Shown here one piece after another: positions 1 through 8,335 of a stretch of DNA of 33,850 bases. The position numbers were made by a program, and so were the translations under genes. The notes beneath the pieces were generated by a model, which saw nothing but the letters and a program-made list of their open reading frames with translations, made no database searches and was not told the DNA's origin. Each line of letters starts with the position of its first letter. Position 1 is the first letter of the stretch. This DNA comes from an uncultured Pseudomonadota bacterium (lineage in GTDB: Bacteria; Pseudomonadota; Gammaproteobacteria; Methylococcales; Methylomonadaceae). The stretch lies in contig CAINHP010000002.1 in the NCBI GenBank assembly GCA_903848905.1, positions 1 through 33,850 on the forward strand, in the 5' to 3' direction.

Positions 1-20
1 ATGACAGTGATCGCAATCAA

Positions 21-821
21 ATGTTTCCATTAACTGGAAAAGTGCAGGAAAATCCAGCATGGTTAGCGTCATTTTTGATGCAAACAGGTTTGTTTTTGCT
101 GATTGTGCTTCTAACACGCAAACAGCTTATTGATTTACGCACTCGTCGCACACTGAATTTTTTAGTAGTGACGCAACTATTAAGTGCGTTACTCGTGTCG
201 CAAAGTCATACATTATGGCGGACGAGTTATACACACTGGCAACAAGCACAAACGGTGATGATTGTGTTGTTTAGTGTGTGGCTGATTTTTTTAATATTGC
301 AACGGATGTTAATTTTACTTAATGAAAAAGTACGCAATGCTAAAAATAGCGAACGTTTATATTATTCTCTATTAACGGTTGTCGCGTTTGCATTGATGAA
401 AACCGTAATTTTAGCGTGGGATGGGCGTTACGTGGTTTTTCCTACTGCGGTGACGCAAATTATGGCGGCAGGCTTGCTTGGGCTCGTGAGTGTGAATCTT
501 CTTTTTGGTAAAATGTCGTTTTCACGCAGTCTGCAATGGCAGGCTTTACTGGGATACACACTCGAAAATAAGCAAATTTGCACACAAGTTGCCGCTGTGT
601 TTATGGGACTTGGCGTCGCATTGCTGGTGGGGGAAACATTCGCGTTTATGATAAGCCGTGATTTGATTATGGCGTACCCGCAATTTTTTACACGGTTGTT
701 GACGGCAAGTTGGTTTACAATGAGCAATGGTCAGTTGCAAGGCTGGTTGCTTAGTTTGTTAATATTGGGATTACCTTTTTATATGAACAAAAAAGCGCCT
801 CATCTGAATGAAAATTATTGA
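21..821 (+). CDS. Multi-pass integral membrane protein of unknown function
   Basis: 266-aa ORF with several long hydrophobic segments; no recognised family motif. Confidence 0.7.
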   Translation: MFPLTGKVQENPAWLASFLMQTGLFLLIVLLTRKQLIDLRTRRTLNFLVVTQLLSALLVSQSHTLWRTSYTHWQQAQTVMIVLFSVWLIFLILQRMLILLNEKVRNAKNSERLYYSLLTVVAFALMKTVILAWDGRYVVFPTAVTQIMAAGLLGLVSVNLLFGKMSFSRSLQWQALLGYTLENKQICTQVAAVFMGLGVALLVGETFAFMISRDLIMAYPQFFTRLLTASWFTMSNGQLQGWLLSLLILGLPFYMNKKAPHLNENY

Positions 822-899
822 CGCAATGCGTTGACGCCCCTATAGTTTGATGGCCTTTAAAATTTTTATTTTTATTTTTATCTATCTGGAGAAAAAAAC

Positions 900-1229
900 G
901 TGAGTAGTGACGCTGTAGTGCATATCAATGACAGTGATTTTAACGAATTGGTTTTAGAATCTGAGTTACCCGTATTACTTGATTATTGGGCAGAATGGTG
1001 TGGCCCTTGCAAAATGATTGCACCCATTTTAGATGCGGTAGCAGAAGAATTTGAAGGTAAATTAACAGTCGCAAAACTTAACATTGATGACAATCCACAA
1101 ACCCCACAAAAATATGGCGTTCGTGGTATTCCAACGTTGATGATTTTCAAAAACGGTGAAATTGAAGCAACGAAAGTTGGTGCGTTAACGAAAGCGGCAT
1201 TAGTTGATTTTATCAACAGCCATTTGTAA
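900..1229 (+). CDS. trxA: Thioredoxin
   Basis: 109 aa with [13 protein letters not shown] active site and [15 protein letters not shown] start preceded by ctggag. Confidence 0.96.
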   Translation: MSSDAVVHINDSDFNELVLESELPVLLDYWAEWCGPCKMIAPILDAVAEEFEGKLTVAKLNIDDNPQTPQKYGVRGIPTLMIFKNGEIEATKVGALTKAALVDFINSHL

Positions 1230-1253
1230 TCGACGCCTCAATTCACGGATGAT

Positions 1254-1290
1254 AACGCTAAACTTGGCTAAGCTAAGTTTAGCGTTTTTA
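1254..1290 (+). terminator. Rho-independent terminator after trxA
   Basis: aacgctaaactt / aagtttagcgtt 12-bp perfect stem followed by a T-rich tract (TTTTTAGTTTT). Confidence 0.85.
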
Positions 1291-1318
1291 GTTTTACGCA
1301 ACGGATAACGAGATTTTA

Positions 1319-2191
1319 ATGCAACGTTCTTTTAATACTATTGGTGTTATTTGTAAACTCAACGATCCACGTGTGGCGAGGACACTCACTAATGTGTGCG
1401 CGTATCTGCGCGAGCATAAATATCACGTTTTTGTTGAGCAAGGTAGCGCGCAATTTGTATGTGATAGCGCTGATGTCAATATTGGCAGTGTTAAACAACT
1501 CGGTGAAGCATGTGATGTCGTAATTGTGTTGGGGGGTGATGGCACATTTTTAGCGGCTGCTCGAGATATTGTCGCGAGTAATATTCCGCTTATTGGCGTG
1601 AATTTAGGTCGACTCGGATTTTTAGTCGATATTTCACCTGATAGGTTAACGCAAACGCTGACGCAAATTCTCTCGGGAAATTACACGCAAGAGCAACGTT
1701 ATTTGCTTCGCGCAAAAATTCTGCGCAATGAACATGTCATTCACGAAGAAACTGCTGTGAATGAAGTAGCGATTCATCGTTGGATTACGCCGAGTATGAT
1801 TGAAATTGTCACCAAAATTGATGGTGTATTTCTCAACTCACAACGCTCAGATGGTTTAATTATCGCCACGCCAACGGGTAGTACTGCGTATTCACTTTCA
1901 GCAGGCGGGCCTATTTTATATCCATCACTTAACGCCTTAGTGCTTGTGCCACTCAATCCACATACGCTGTCTAATCGACCGATTGTGATTCACGATTCGG
2001 CTGAAATTGAAATTAGTTTTTGTCAGCGAGAACAAATTAACGCGCTGGTCACTTGCGATCATGTTGAAATTCCAGATGTGTTAATTAGTGATAAAATTCT
2101 CATTACAAAAGAACCTTTGCCAATTACTATTCTGCATCCAGCAGGACATGACTTTTTTGATATTTTGCGTAGTAAACTCAATTGGGGTTAA
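1319..2191 (+). CDS. nadK: NAD kinase
   Basis: GGDGTFLAAAR, GVNLGRLGFL, ATPTGSTAYSLSAGGPI motifs. Confidence 0.95.
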   Translation: MQRSFNTIGVICKLNDPRVARTLTNVCAYLREHKYHVFVEQGSAQFVCDSADVNIGSVKQLGEACDVVIVLGGDGTFLAAARDIVASNIPLIGVNLGRLGFLVDISPDRLTQTLTQILSGNYTQEQRYLLRAKILRNEHVIHEETAVNEVAIHRWITPSMIEIVTKIDGVFLNSQRSDGLIIATPTGSTAYSLSAGGPILYPSLNALVLVPLNPHTLSNRPIVIHDSAEIEISFCQREQINALVTCDHVEIPDVLISDKILITKEPLPITILHPAGHDFFDILRSKLNWG

Positions 2192-2251
2192 TTGAGCGGC
2201 ATTTATGCCATCGTCATCAATAATGAAAATGAAATTTTAATGGAGTTTGTC

Positions 2252-2635
2252 ATGAGTTTGTTACCTGAAAATTTAAAATATGCGCTCTCACACGAATGGG
2301 CAAACGCGGAAGCTCAGCATATCGTTCGCGTGGGTATTACTGATTTTGCACAAGAAGAACTAGGTGATTTAGTTTATGTTGAGCTACCTGATGTGGGGCG
2401 CAGAGTGGACGCAAATGAAAGTTGTGCTACCGTTGAGTCAGTCAAAACAGCCTCTGATATTTTAAGTCCGGTCAGTGGTGAAATTGTCGATGTCAACTCT
2501 GCCGTCGTCGATGATCCTGAAAAAATCAACGATGATCCCTATGGCGCATGGCTGTTTTGCGTGAAAGCCGATGATATGTCACAACTTGAGCAATTACTCA
2601 CCCTAGATGCTTACCAAAAAATGATTACAGGATAA
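2252..2635 (+). CDS. gcvH: Glycine cleavage system H protein
   Basis: LKYALSHEWA..., ESVKTASDILSPVSGEIVDVN lipoyl-lysine region. Internal ATG at 2252 (after tggag) preferred over the ORF-track TTG at 2192. Confidence 0.93.
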   Translation: MSLLPENLKYALSHEWANAEAQHIVRVGITDFAQEELGDLVYVELPDVGRRVDANESCATVESVKTASDILSPVSGEIVDVNSAVVDDPEKINDDPYGAWLFCVKADDMSQLEQLLTLDAYQKMITG

Positions 2636-2641
2636 AATAAA

Positions 2642-3004
2642 ATGGCGTACCAAACGGCAACAGGATTAAAGCGAATTATCAATGCTGCACATTATTCAGC
2701 TGCAGGATTTAAAGCAACATGGGCGCATGAAGAAGCGTTTCGACAAGAAGTTATTTTATTTTTACTTGCGGCGCCAACCGCTTTTTTTGTAGGCAAAAGT
2801 GCGGTTGAAATTGTATTACTGGTATCGAGCGTGATTGTAATTTTACTCGTTGAATTGCTCAATTCAGCGGTTGAAGCGGCGGTGGATAGAATTGGTTTTG
2901 AGCATCATGAATTGTCAGGTCGTGCAAAAGATATTGGCTCAGCAGCGGTGATGTTATCAATTTTAGGCGCAGCGGCAACGTGGTTAATTATTTTATTTTA
3001 TTAA
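2642..3004 (+). CDS. dgkA: Diacylglycerol kinase (prokaryotic, DgkA type)
   Basis: 120 aa; ELLNSAVEAAVDRIGFEHHELSGRAKDIGSAAVML signature. Confidence 0.93.
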   Translation: MAYQTATGLKRIINAAHYSAAGFKATWAHEEAFRQEVILFLLAAPTAFFVGKSAVEIVLLVSSVIVILLVELLNSAVEAAVDRIGFEHHELSGRAKDIGSAAVMLSILGAAATWLIILFY

Positions 3005-3020
3005 ATTGTAAAGGATTCAA

Positions 3021-3956
3021 ATGAGTGCGTTAATTTGCGGTTCAATGGCTTATGATACGATTATGGTGTTTCATGATAAATTTAAACACCACATCCTGCC
3101 TGAAAAAATTCATATCTTAAATGTCTGCTTTTTAGTGCCTGTAATGCGTCGTGAATTTGGTGGTTGCGCGGGAAATATTGCCTATAATCTCAAGCTACTT
3201 AAAGAAGAGCCGCTCATTATGGCCACCGTGGGGCATGATTTTGAACCTTATGCAAAGTGGCTAAATCAACACAGTATTAGCGGTCAATTTATTCGCAGTC
3301 TTGATAATGAATATACCGGTCAAGCCTATATCACCACCGATGAAGACGGCAATCAAATTACCGCGTTTCATCCTGGCGCCATGAATTTTTCCCATTTGAA
3401 TCATGTGCCAACAGTTGCGAATAGTGTCCGTATTGGCATTGTATCGCCTGACGGTAAAGAAGGCATGCAGCAACATGCACAGCAATTCTTTGATCTTGAA
3501 ATTCCGTTTATTTTTGATCCCGGTCAAGGTATGCCGATGTTTGATGGCGCGGAGTTATTAACGCTTATTGAGCAGGCCACATGGCTCACGCTAAACGACT
3601 ACGAAGCAGAAATGATGCAAGAGCGCACCGGACTTAGCTTAGATGATTTGGCGCAAAAAGTAGAGGCATTAATTGTCACGCAAGGCGGTGAGGGGTCAAC
3701 GATTTACGCTGGCGGTGATAAAATTCATATTCCAGTTGCACCAACGTCAACATTGGCTGATCCAACAGGTTGCGGTGATGCGTACCGTGCTGGCTTGCTT
3801 TATGGGCTGCTTAATAATTTAGATTGGAACGTGACAGGACGTATTGCGTCGCTCATGGGTGCAATGAAAATTGAGCATCATGGTACACAAAATCATACGT
3901 TCACACTTGAGCAATTCAAAGCACGTTATGTTGAAAGTTTTGGTAGCCATTTTTAA
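3021..3956 (+). CDS. PfkB-family carbohydrate/nucleoside kinase
   Basis: GGCAGNIAYNL near the N-terminus and DPTGCGDAYRAGLLYGL at the C-terminus. Confidence 0.88.
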   Translation: MSALICGSMAYDTIMVFHDKFKHHILPEKIHILNVCFLVPVMRREFGGCAGNIAYNLKLLKEEPLIMATVGHDFEPYAKWLNQHSISGQFIRSLDNEYTGQAYITTDEDGNQITAFHPGAMNFSHLNHVPTVANSVRIGIVSPDGKEGMQQHAQQFFDLEIPFIFDPGQGMPMFDGAELLTLIEQATWLTLNDYEAEMMQERTGLSLDDLAQKVEALIVTQGGEGSTIYAGGDKIHIPVAPTSTLADPTGCGDAYRAGLLYGLLNNLDWNVTGRIASLMGAMKIEHHGTQNHTFTLEQFKARYVESFGSHF

Positions 3957-3959
3957 ATT

Positions 3960-4754
3960 ATGCTAAAAAATACGCAAAATCTATTAGAAATCATGACGCA
4001 ACTGCGCCATAAAGAAACCGGTTGCCCGTGGGATGTGAAGCAAGATTTTGCGAGTTTAATTCCTTACGTTATTGAAGAAGCCTACGAAGTGGTGGACGCG
4101 ATTGAACGTGAGGATTTAGACGATCTTCGTGCAGAGCTGGGTGATTTACTTTTACAAGTGGTGTTTCATTCGCAAATTGCCAGTGAGCGTGGCTTATTTA
4201 CGTTCGACCAAGTAGCGCAGTCCATTGCAGATAAATTGATTCGTCGACATCCTCACGTTTTTGGGGATGCGGTGTTTGAAAATGACGCACAGCGTCACGC
4301 CGCGTGGGAGCAAGCAAAAGCCGATGAGCGAAAAGAAAAAGATCCCGCATCGCAAAGTGTTTTATCGGGCGTGGCGCGTTCACTCCCTGCACTTTTAGAA
4401 TGTGAAAAAATTCAAGATCGCGCGGCGCAACATGGCTTTGACTGGAAAACTGTTCCACCTGTATTTGATAAAGTGCTCGAAGAACTCGACGAAGTGAAAG
4501 AAGCGTGGGAATCTGGTGATCAAGCGCATATTCAAGAGGAAATTGGCGATTTGCTGCTTGTCGTTGTCAATTTAGCGCGGCATTTAAACGTGAATCCCGA
4601 AATTGCGCTCAAACAAAGTACACAAAAGTTTTCAAAACGATTTCACTACATTGAAAAAAGCGTCGCCTCTTCGGGGCGTGAATTAAAATCATGTGAACTT
4701 GACGAACTTGATGCACTTTGGAATGAAGCAAAGCGGGAACTGAAAAGTTCCTAA
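3960..4754 (+). CDS. mazG: Nucleoside triphosphate pyrophosphohydrolase MazG
   Basis: CPWDVKQDFASLIPYVIEEAYEVVDAI, ELGDLLLQVVFHSQ and a second EEIGDLLLVVVNLARH half. Confidence 0.95.
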   Translation: MLKNTQNLLEIMTQLRHKETGCPWDVKQDFASLIPYVIEEAYEVVDAIEREDLDDLRAELGDLLLQVVFHSQIASERGLFTFDQVAQSIADKLIRRHPHVFGDAVFENDAQRHAAWEQAKADERKEKDPASQSVLSGVARSLPALLECEKIQDRAAQHGFDWKTVPPVFDKVLEELDEVKEAWESGDQAHIQEEIGDLLLVVVNLARHLNVNPEIALKQSTQKFSKRFHYIEKSVASSGRELKSCELDELDALWNEAKRELKSS

Positions 4755-4781
4755 ACTTATCGTTAATTAAAGAGGCCTAAC

Positions 4782-4967
4782 ATGAACAAAATAATCAATA
4801 TTGTTTCAATTGTCGCAGTTGTCGTGATGGCAATTTATGTTGCACCGTTTTTAATTACGGTAATTTCCTCTGGAGTTGTTCAATTTTTAGTGAGTGTAGG
4901 AATGATTTATCTTATTGTCAAAACCGCATTAAAGTCTAACTCGAATGATTATGATAAGTATCAATAA
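4782..4967 (+). CDS. Small hydrophobic membrane protein
   Basis: 61 aa, largely hydrophobic; aagagg upstream of ATG. Confidence 0.55.
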   Translation: MNKIINIVSIVAVVVMAIYVAPFLITVISSGVVQFLVSVGMIYLIVKTALKSNSNDYDKYQ

Positions 4968-4981
4968 CTCAAAGGATTCCC

Positions 4982-5542
4982 ATGGCCATTCAAGAAGCGG
5001 AATATAAGATCGTCGAAAAAGACGGTTGTTTTGAGTTGCGTGATTATGCCGCTCATATTCTTGCCGAAATAATGATTGATGCGCCTTTTGAAAAAGCGGG
5101 AAATAAAGCGTTTCATCCACTTTTTGAGTATATTTCTGGCGCCAATCAGCTAAAAAATACGCTTGAAATGACAGCACCTGTATCACAGCAGGTTGTCAGT
5201 CAGCAAATTGAAATGACCGCGCCAGTGAGTCAACAGCGAAAAGAAGGTAAATGGGCAATCAGTTTTATGATGCCCGCGTCGTATAGATTTCAAACGCTTT
5301 CCGCCCCAACAAATAGCGCAATTCAGCTGCGTCAAGTACCCGCGCGACGTATCGCGGCAATCACGTACAGTGGTTTTTGGAGCGAAAAAAATTACCACCG
5401 TCATAAAATAAAATTGGAATTATGGATTACTCAACACCCGTGGCGCGTCACCGGTGAGCCTGTGTGGGCGCGTTATAATTCGCCTTTTACATTGCTGTTT
5501 TTTCGACGTAATGAAGTATTGATTCCAGTTGATGTCGATTAG
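4982..5542 (+). CDS. SOUL heme-binding family protein
   Basis: EYKIVEKDGCFELRDYAAHILAE... EMTAPVSQQ twice, W-F-MP pattern typical of SOUL proteins. Confidence 0.85.
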   Translation: MAIQEAEYKIVEKDGCFELRDYAAHILAEIMIDAPFEKAGNKAFHPLFEYISGANQLKNTLEMTAPVSQQVVSQQIEMTAPVSQQRKEGKWAISFMMPASYRFQTLSAPTNSAIQLRQVPARRIAAITYSGFWSEKNYHRHKIKLELWITQHPWRVTGEPVWARYNSPFTLLFFRRNEVLIPVDVD

Positions 5543-5543
5543 T

Positions 5544-5831
5544 TTATAAATGCGATTCGCTACGCTGTTTGTGATTTTTCCATTTAGAATAAAAATAAGC
5601 ACTACTTGAGATCACGCCAGTGACAGTGGCAACACCTGCAATAATTGGCGCTGCGGTAACAATAAGTGGCTCAGATGCAAGACCAAGCGAAACGCCAATA
5701 GCATAAAACCCGCTCGGCTCTGCGTAAGTGGCGCCAATTCCAACAATGGCGGAAATAACGGTTGCTGTCATGGCAATATCTTCAGCGCGCTTAGCCACTT
5801 TTTCGTGTGTGTGTTCGTTTTGGTCTGTCAT
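5544..5831 (-). CDS. Small membrane protein of unknown function
   Basis: 95 aa with two hydrophobic stretches; no overlap with flanking genes. Confidence 0.55.
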   Translation of the reverse strand: MTDQNEHTHEKVAKRAEDIAMTATVISAIVGIGATYAEPSGFYAIGVSLGLASEPLIVTAAPIIAGVATVTGVISSSAYFYSKWKNHKQRSESHL

Positions 5832-6158
5832 AAAGAGTGAAGTAAGTTATGCCAAGTAAGTTATTTGCACCATTTTATCAAAAAATGGCTGCTAATTTAA
5901 AAATCTTCAAAAAATGACATTTCATTTTCGTCGTTTCATTTGATTGTTTTTGTAAAGTAGATGATATCCATATTCATTTCTTCAATTTTGTGCTGAATTG
6001 AAATTTGGCGGCAACAAGGGTGGATTTGCCCAAACACTAAAAAAACCATTAATCATAATACTGGAATCCTTTTTTTATGTCTAACACCTTATTTTTTAAA
6101 CGCTAAAAAAATTCTATTTCTATTAACCTAACAATTAATCAGAAAAATTAAATTATCA

Positions 6159-6184
6159 AAAAGTGTGAACTGCGTCACACTTTT
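6159..6184. promoter_or_regulatory. CRP/Vfr-type cAMP-receptor-protein binding site (predicted)
   Basis: aaaagTGTGAactgcgTCACActttt: 10-bp perfect palindrome arms around 6 nt, matching TGTGA-N6-TCACA. Confidence 0.7.
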
Positions 6185-6344
6185 GACGTAAATTCTCCAT
6201 TCCCAAAAATATAACCGTTAAACTGTAAGTAGATTTAATGATACAAAAAACGTACATGATTGTCTGAAAGGCTCATGTATTTTTTATATCGTTATTCCAA
6301 CATATTGGAATTTATAGATTCTTAGTAGATGAGATTTAACGAAA

Positions 6345-8015
6345 ATGCCTAAAAAACTGACTTTAAAATTCACATTGATTTCTGCATTTTGTGGATTATC
6401 GTTAATTGGCTCTATCTTGCTCACGGTGATTACGTCGTATGAAGTAAAAAGTTTTATTCGTGAGCAACTGCGTATTCGTATCACAGATACGGCAAATATC
6501 ATGGCAACGCAAATTGAAGGTGAGCTACATCAAAGTATTCAAACCGTTGAAGATGATAAAAGCGATGCGTATTTAAAGCTCAAAAACGCGTTACAAATTA
6601 TGCGCGAACACGGAACAGGCATTGCCAATGCGTATACTATGCGCAAACAAGAAAATGGTGAATTTGCCTTTATTGTGGATGGTTCGGAGAAAGATCAAAA
6701 TGCAACGGGCGATATTTACCCACAGTCTTCTGTCACGCCAGTGCTTAATAGTGCGTTAAATATCAATTCAGACGATAAATCTCCACGAAGCGAGACCGAT
6801 ATTTATAAAGATGACTGGGGTGTTTGGCTTTCCGCTTATGCGCCCATTTTTACGAAATCAGGACAATTTGATGGTATAGTCGGAATTGATGTTTCTGCTC
6901 AAAGCATACAGGATCAAGAGTTTAAATATATCGTGACGATTTCCTCTATTTCATTGGTGTGTATTTTTTTAATGATGCCGCTTGGTTTTGTGTTTGCTAG
7001 TCGAATTCGGCGTCCTTTGGAGGCACTCACCACTGAAATGGAAAAAATTGGTCGGTTTGAGCTTAACGATGAGATTTTTGTTCCTACACGCATTTATGAG
7101 ATAAATAGAATGGTGCAGCGACTTGAGAGTATGCGACGTGGTCTTCGGTCTTTTGAAAAATATGTTCCATCTGATTTAGTTCGGGATTTGATTGAGCTTG
7201 GACGCGATGCAAAATTAGGGGGTGAAAAAAAGAATTTAACCATCTTTTTTTCGGATATTGCGAATTTCACCTCTATTTCAGAGCGATTAGAGCCTGAAAA
7301 ATTAGTCGGCTTTTTGGGAGAATATTTGACGGTGGTGAATGATGCGTTGTCGCAAAATCAAGCGACGGTGGATAAATATATCGGTGATTCAGTCATGGCT
7401 TTTTGGGGAGCGCCTCGCAATGTAGAGAATCCCGCAATAAAATCGTGTCAGGCGGCACTTGAATGTCAACGAAAAATTAATTTGTTGAGTCAAAAGTGGC
7501 AGTCTAATGGGCTTGACGTTGAATTTAAAACTCGAATTGGCATTCATACAGGGGATGTCATTGTTGGAAATATTGGCTCTGAAACACGTATGAACTACAC
7601 AATTATTGGTGATAATGTGAACTTGGCTAGTCGCATTGAATCAGCTAATAAATTTTATGGGACATCTATTCTCGTCAGTGAAACCACGCATCAACAAGCA
7701 AAGAAACGTTTTGTCATGCGACTGATTGATTTTGCAGTTTTAAATGGCAAATCAACGCCTATTCGGCTTTATGAATTAGTAGGCTATAAAGGTGATATGA
7801 ATAAAAATCAGCTTTATCAAATTGAATTATATGAAAAAGCGTTTCATTTTTACACAGAGAAAAGGTTTCCAATGGCTATATTTTTGTTAAATAGATTGCT
7901 TAAGAAAAATCCATTCGATTACGCTGCGTATTTATTACTCGAGCGTTGTGAGAAATATCAACTTTATGCGCCAAGTAAAGATTGGCAAGGTGAGTATATT
8001 TTAGAGGTTAAGTAA
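6345..8015 (+). CDS. Membrane-bound class III adenylate cyclase: periplasmic sensor domain, HAMP-like linker, cyclase domain
   Basis: Two TM segments flanking a Cache-like region; LTIFFSDIANFTSISE, VDKYIGDSVMAFWGAP, TRIGIHTGDVIVGNIGSETRMNYTIIGDNVNLASRIE. The K and T positions fit adenylate rather than guanylate specificity. Confidence 0.9.
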   Translation: MPKKLTLKFTLISAFCGLSLIGSILLTVITSYEVKSFIREQLRIRITDTANIMATQIEGELHQSIQTVEDDKSDAYLKLKNALQIMREHGTGIANAYTMRKQENGEFAFIVDGSEKDQNATGDIYPQSSVTPVLNSALNINSDDKSPRSETDIYKDDWGVWLSAYAPIFTKSGQFDGIVGIDVSAQSIQDQEFKYIVTISSISLVCIFLMMPLGFVFASRIRRPLEALTTEMEKIGRFELNDEIFVPTRIYEINRMVQRLESMRRGLRSFEKYVPSDLVRDLIELGRDAKLGGEKKNLTIFFSDIANFTSISERLEPEKLVGFLGEYLTVVNDALSQNQATVDKYIGDSVMAFWGAPRNVENPAIKSCQAALECQRKINLLSQKWQSNGLDVEFKTRIGIHTGDVIVGNIGSETRMNYTIIGDNVNLASRIESANKFYGTSILVSETTHQQAKKRFVMRLIDFAVLNGKSTPIRLYELVGYKGDMNKNQLYQIELYEKAFHFYTEKRFPMAIFLLNRLLKKNPFDYAAYLLLERCEKYQLYAPSKDWQGEYILEVK

Positions 8016-8095
8016 TGCTTGAAAAACGACAGTTAATAACATAATAAGACTACAATTACAGTGCATTTTCACTTTATCAATATAAAGAGGTATTT

Positions 8096-8335
8096 ATGTC
8101 CAAAAAAAGAGCGAAAAAATCGGTAACGATCGAATTACCCAGTGCGATCAAATCATTCGTGCAAAATCCTGTTGCCAAGTTTGCACATCATTTTAATAAC
8201 GCTGTATTTTTCCGCGATCGTACTGCGTATTCACGCCAAAACAAACACAAAGGCTCTGAGCCTTTCTCTCTATATTTACACGCGGCAGTGACAGTATATA
8301 GAGAAAGGTTCACGCACTTTTTTTTACAATCTTAA
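8096..8335 (+). CDS. ArfA-like alternative ribosome-rescue factor; the annotated 3' part may not be the natural C-terminus
   Basis: 79-aa basic ORF; FFRDRTAYSRQNKHKGSEPF resembles the ArfA core (LFRxRV..KKGKGSYxRKxKHxGxEP); hairpin within the 3' coding part. Confidence 0.55.
   Translation: MSKKRAKKSVTIELPSAIKSFVQNPVAKFAHHFNNAVFFRDRTAYSRQNKHKGSEPFSLYLHAAVTVYRERFTHFFLQS
8249..8265 (-). terminator. Short hairpin, possible radA terminator on the minus strand
   Basis: aaaggct-ctg-agccttt; read on the minus strand it is followed by gtgtttgtttt. Confidence 0.5.
8257..8325 (+). terminator. Long hairpin inside the 3' end of the ArfA-like ORF followed by T8
   Basis: Arms 8257-8275 (tgagcctttctctctatat) and 8296-8312 (atatagagaaaggttca), about 17 bp with one G-U and a 2-nt bulge; T8 at 8318-8325. 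Confidence 0.65.

Noticed and set aside
5164-5250. EMTAPVSQQ...EMTAPVSQQ as a recent tandem duplication in the SOUL gene
   Set aside because: Two spaced MTxPV motifs are normal for SOUL-family proteins.
5999-6040. Riboswitch in ggcggcaacaagggtggatttgccc upstream of the cyclase
   Set aside because: Only a 4-bp GC stem could be drawn and no known riboswitch core was recognised.
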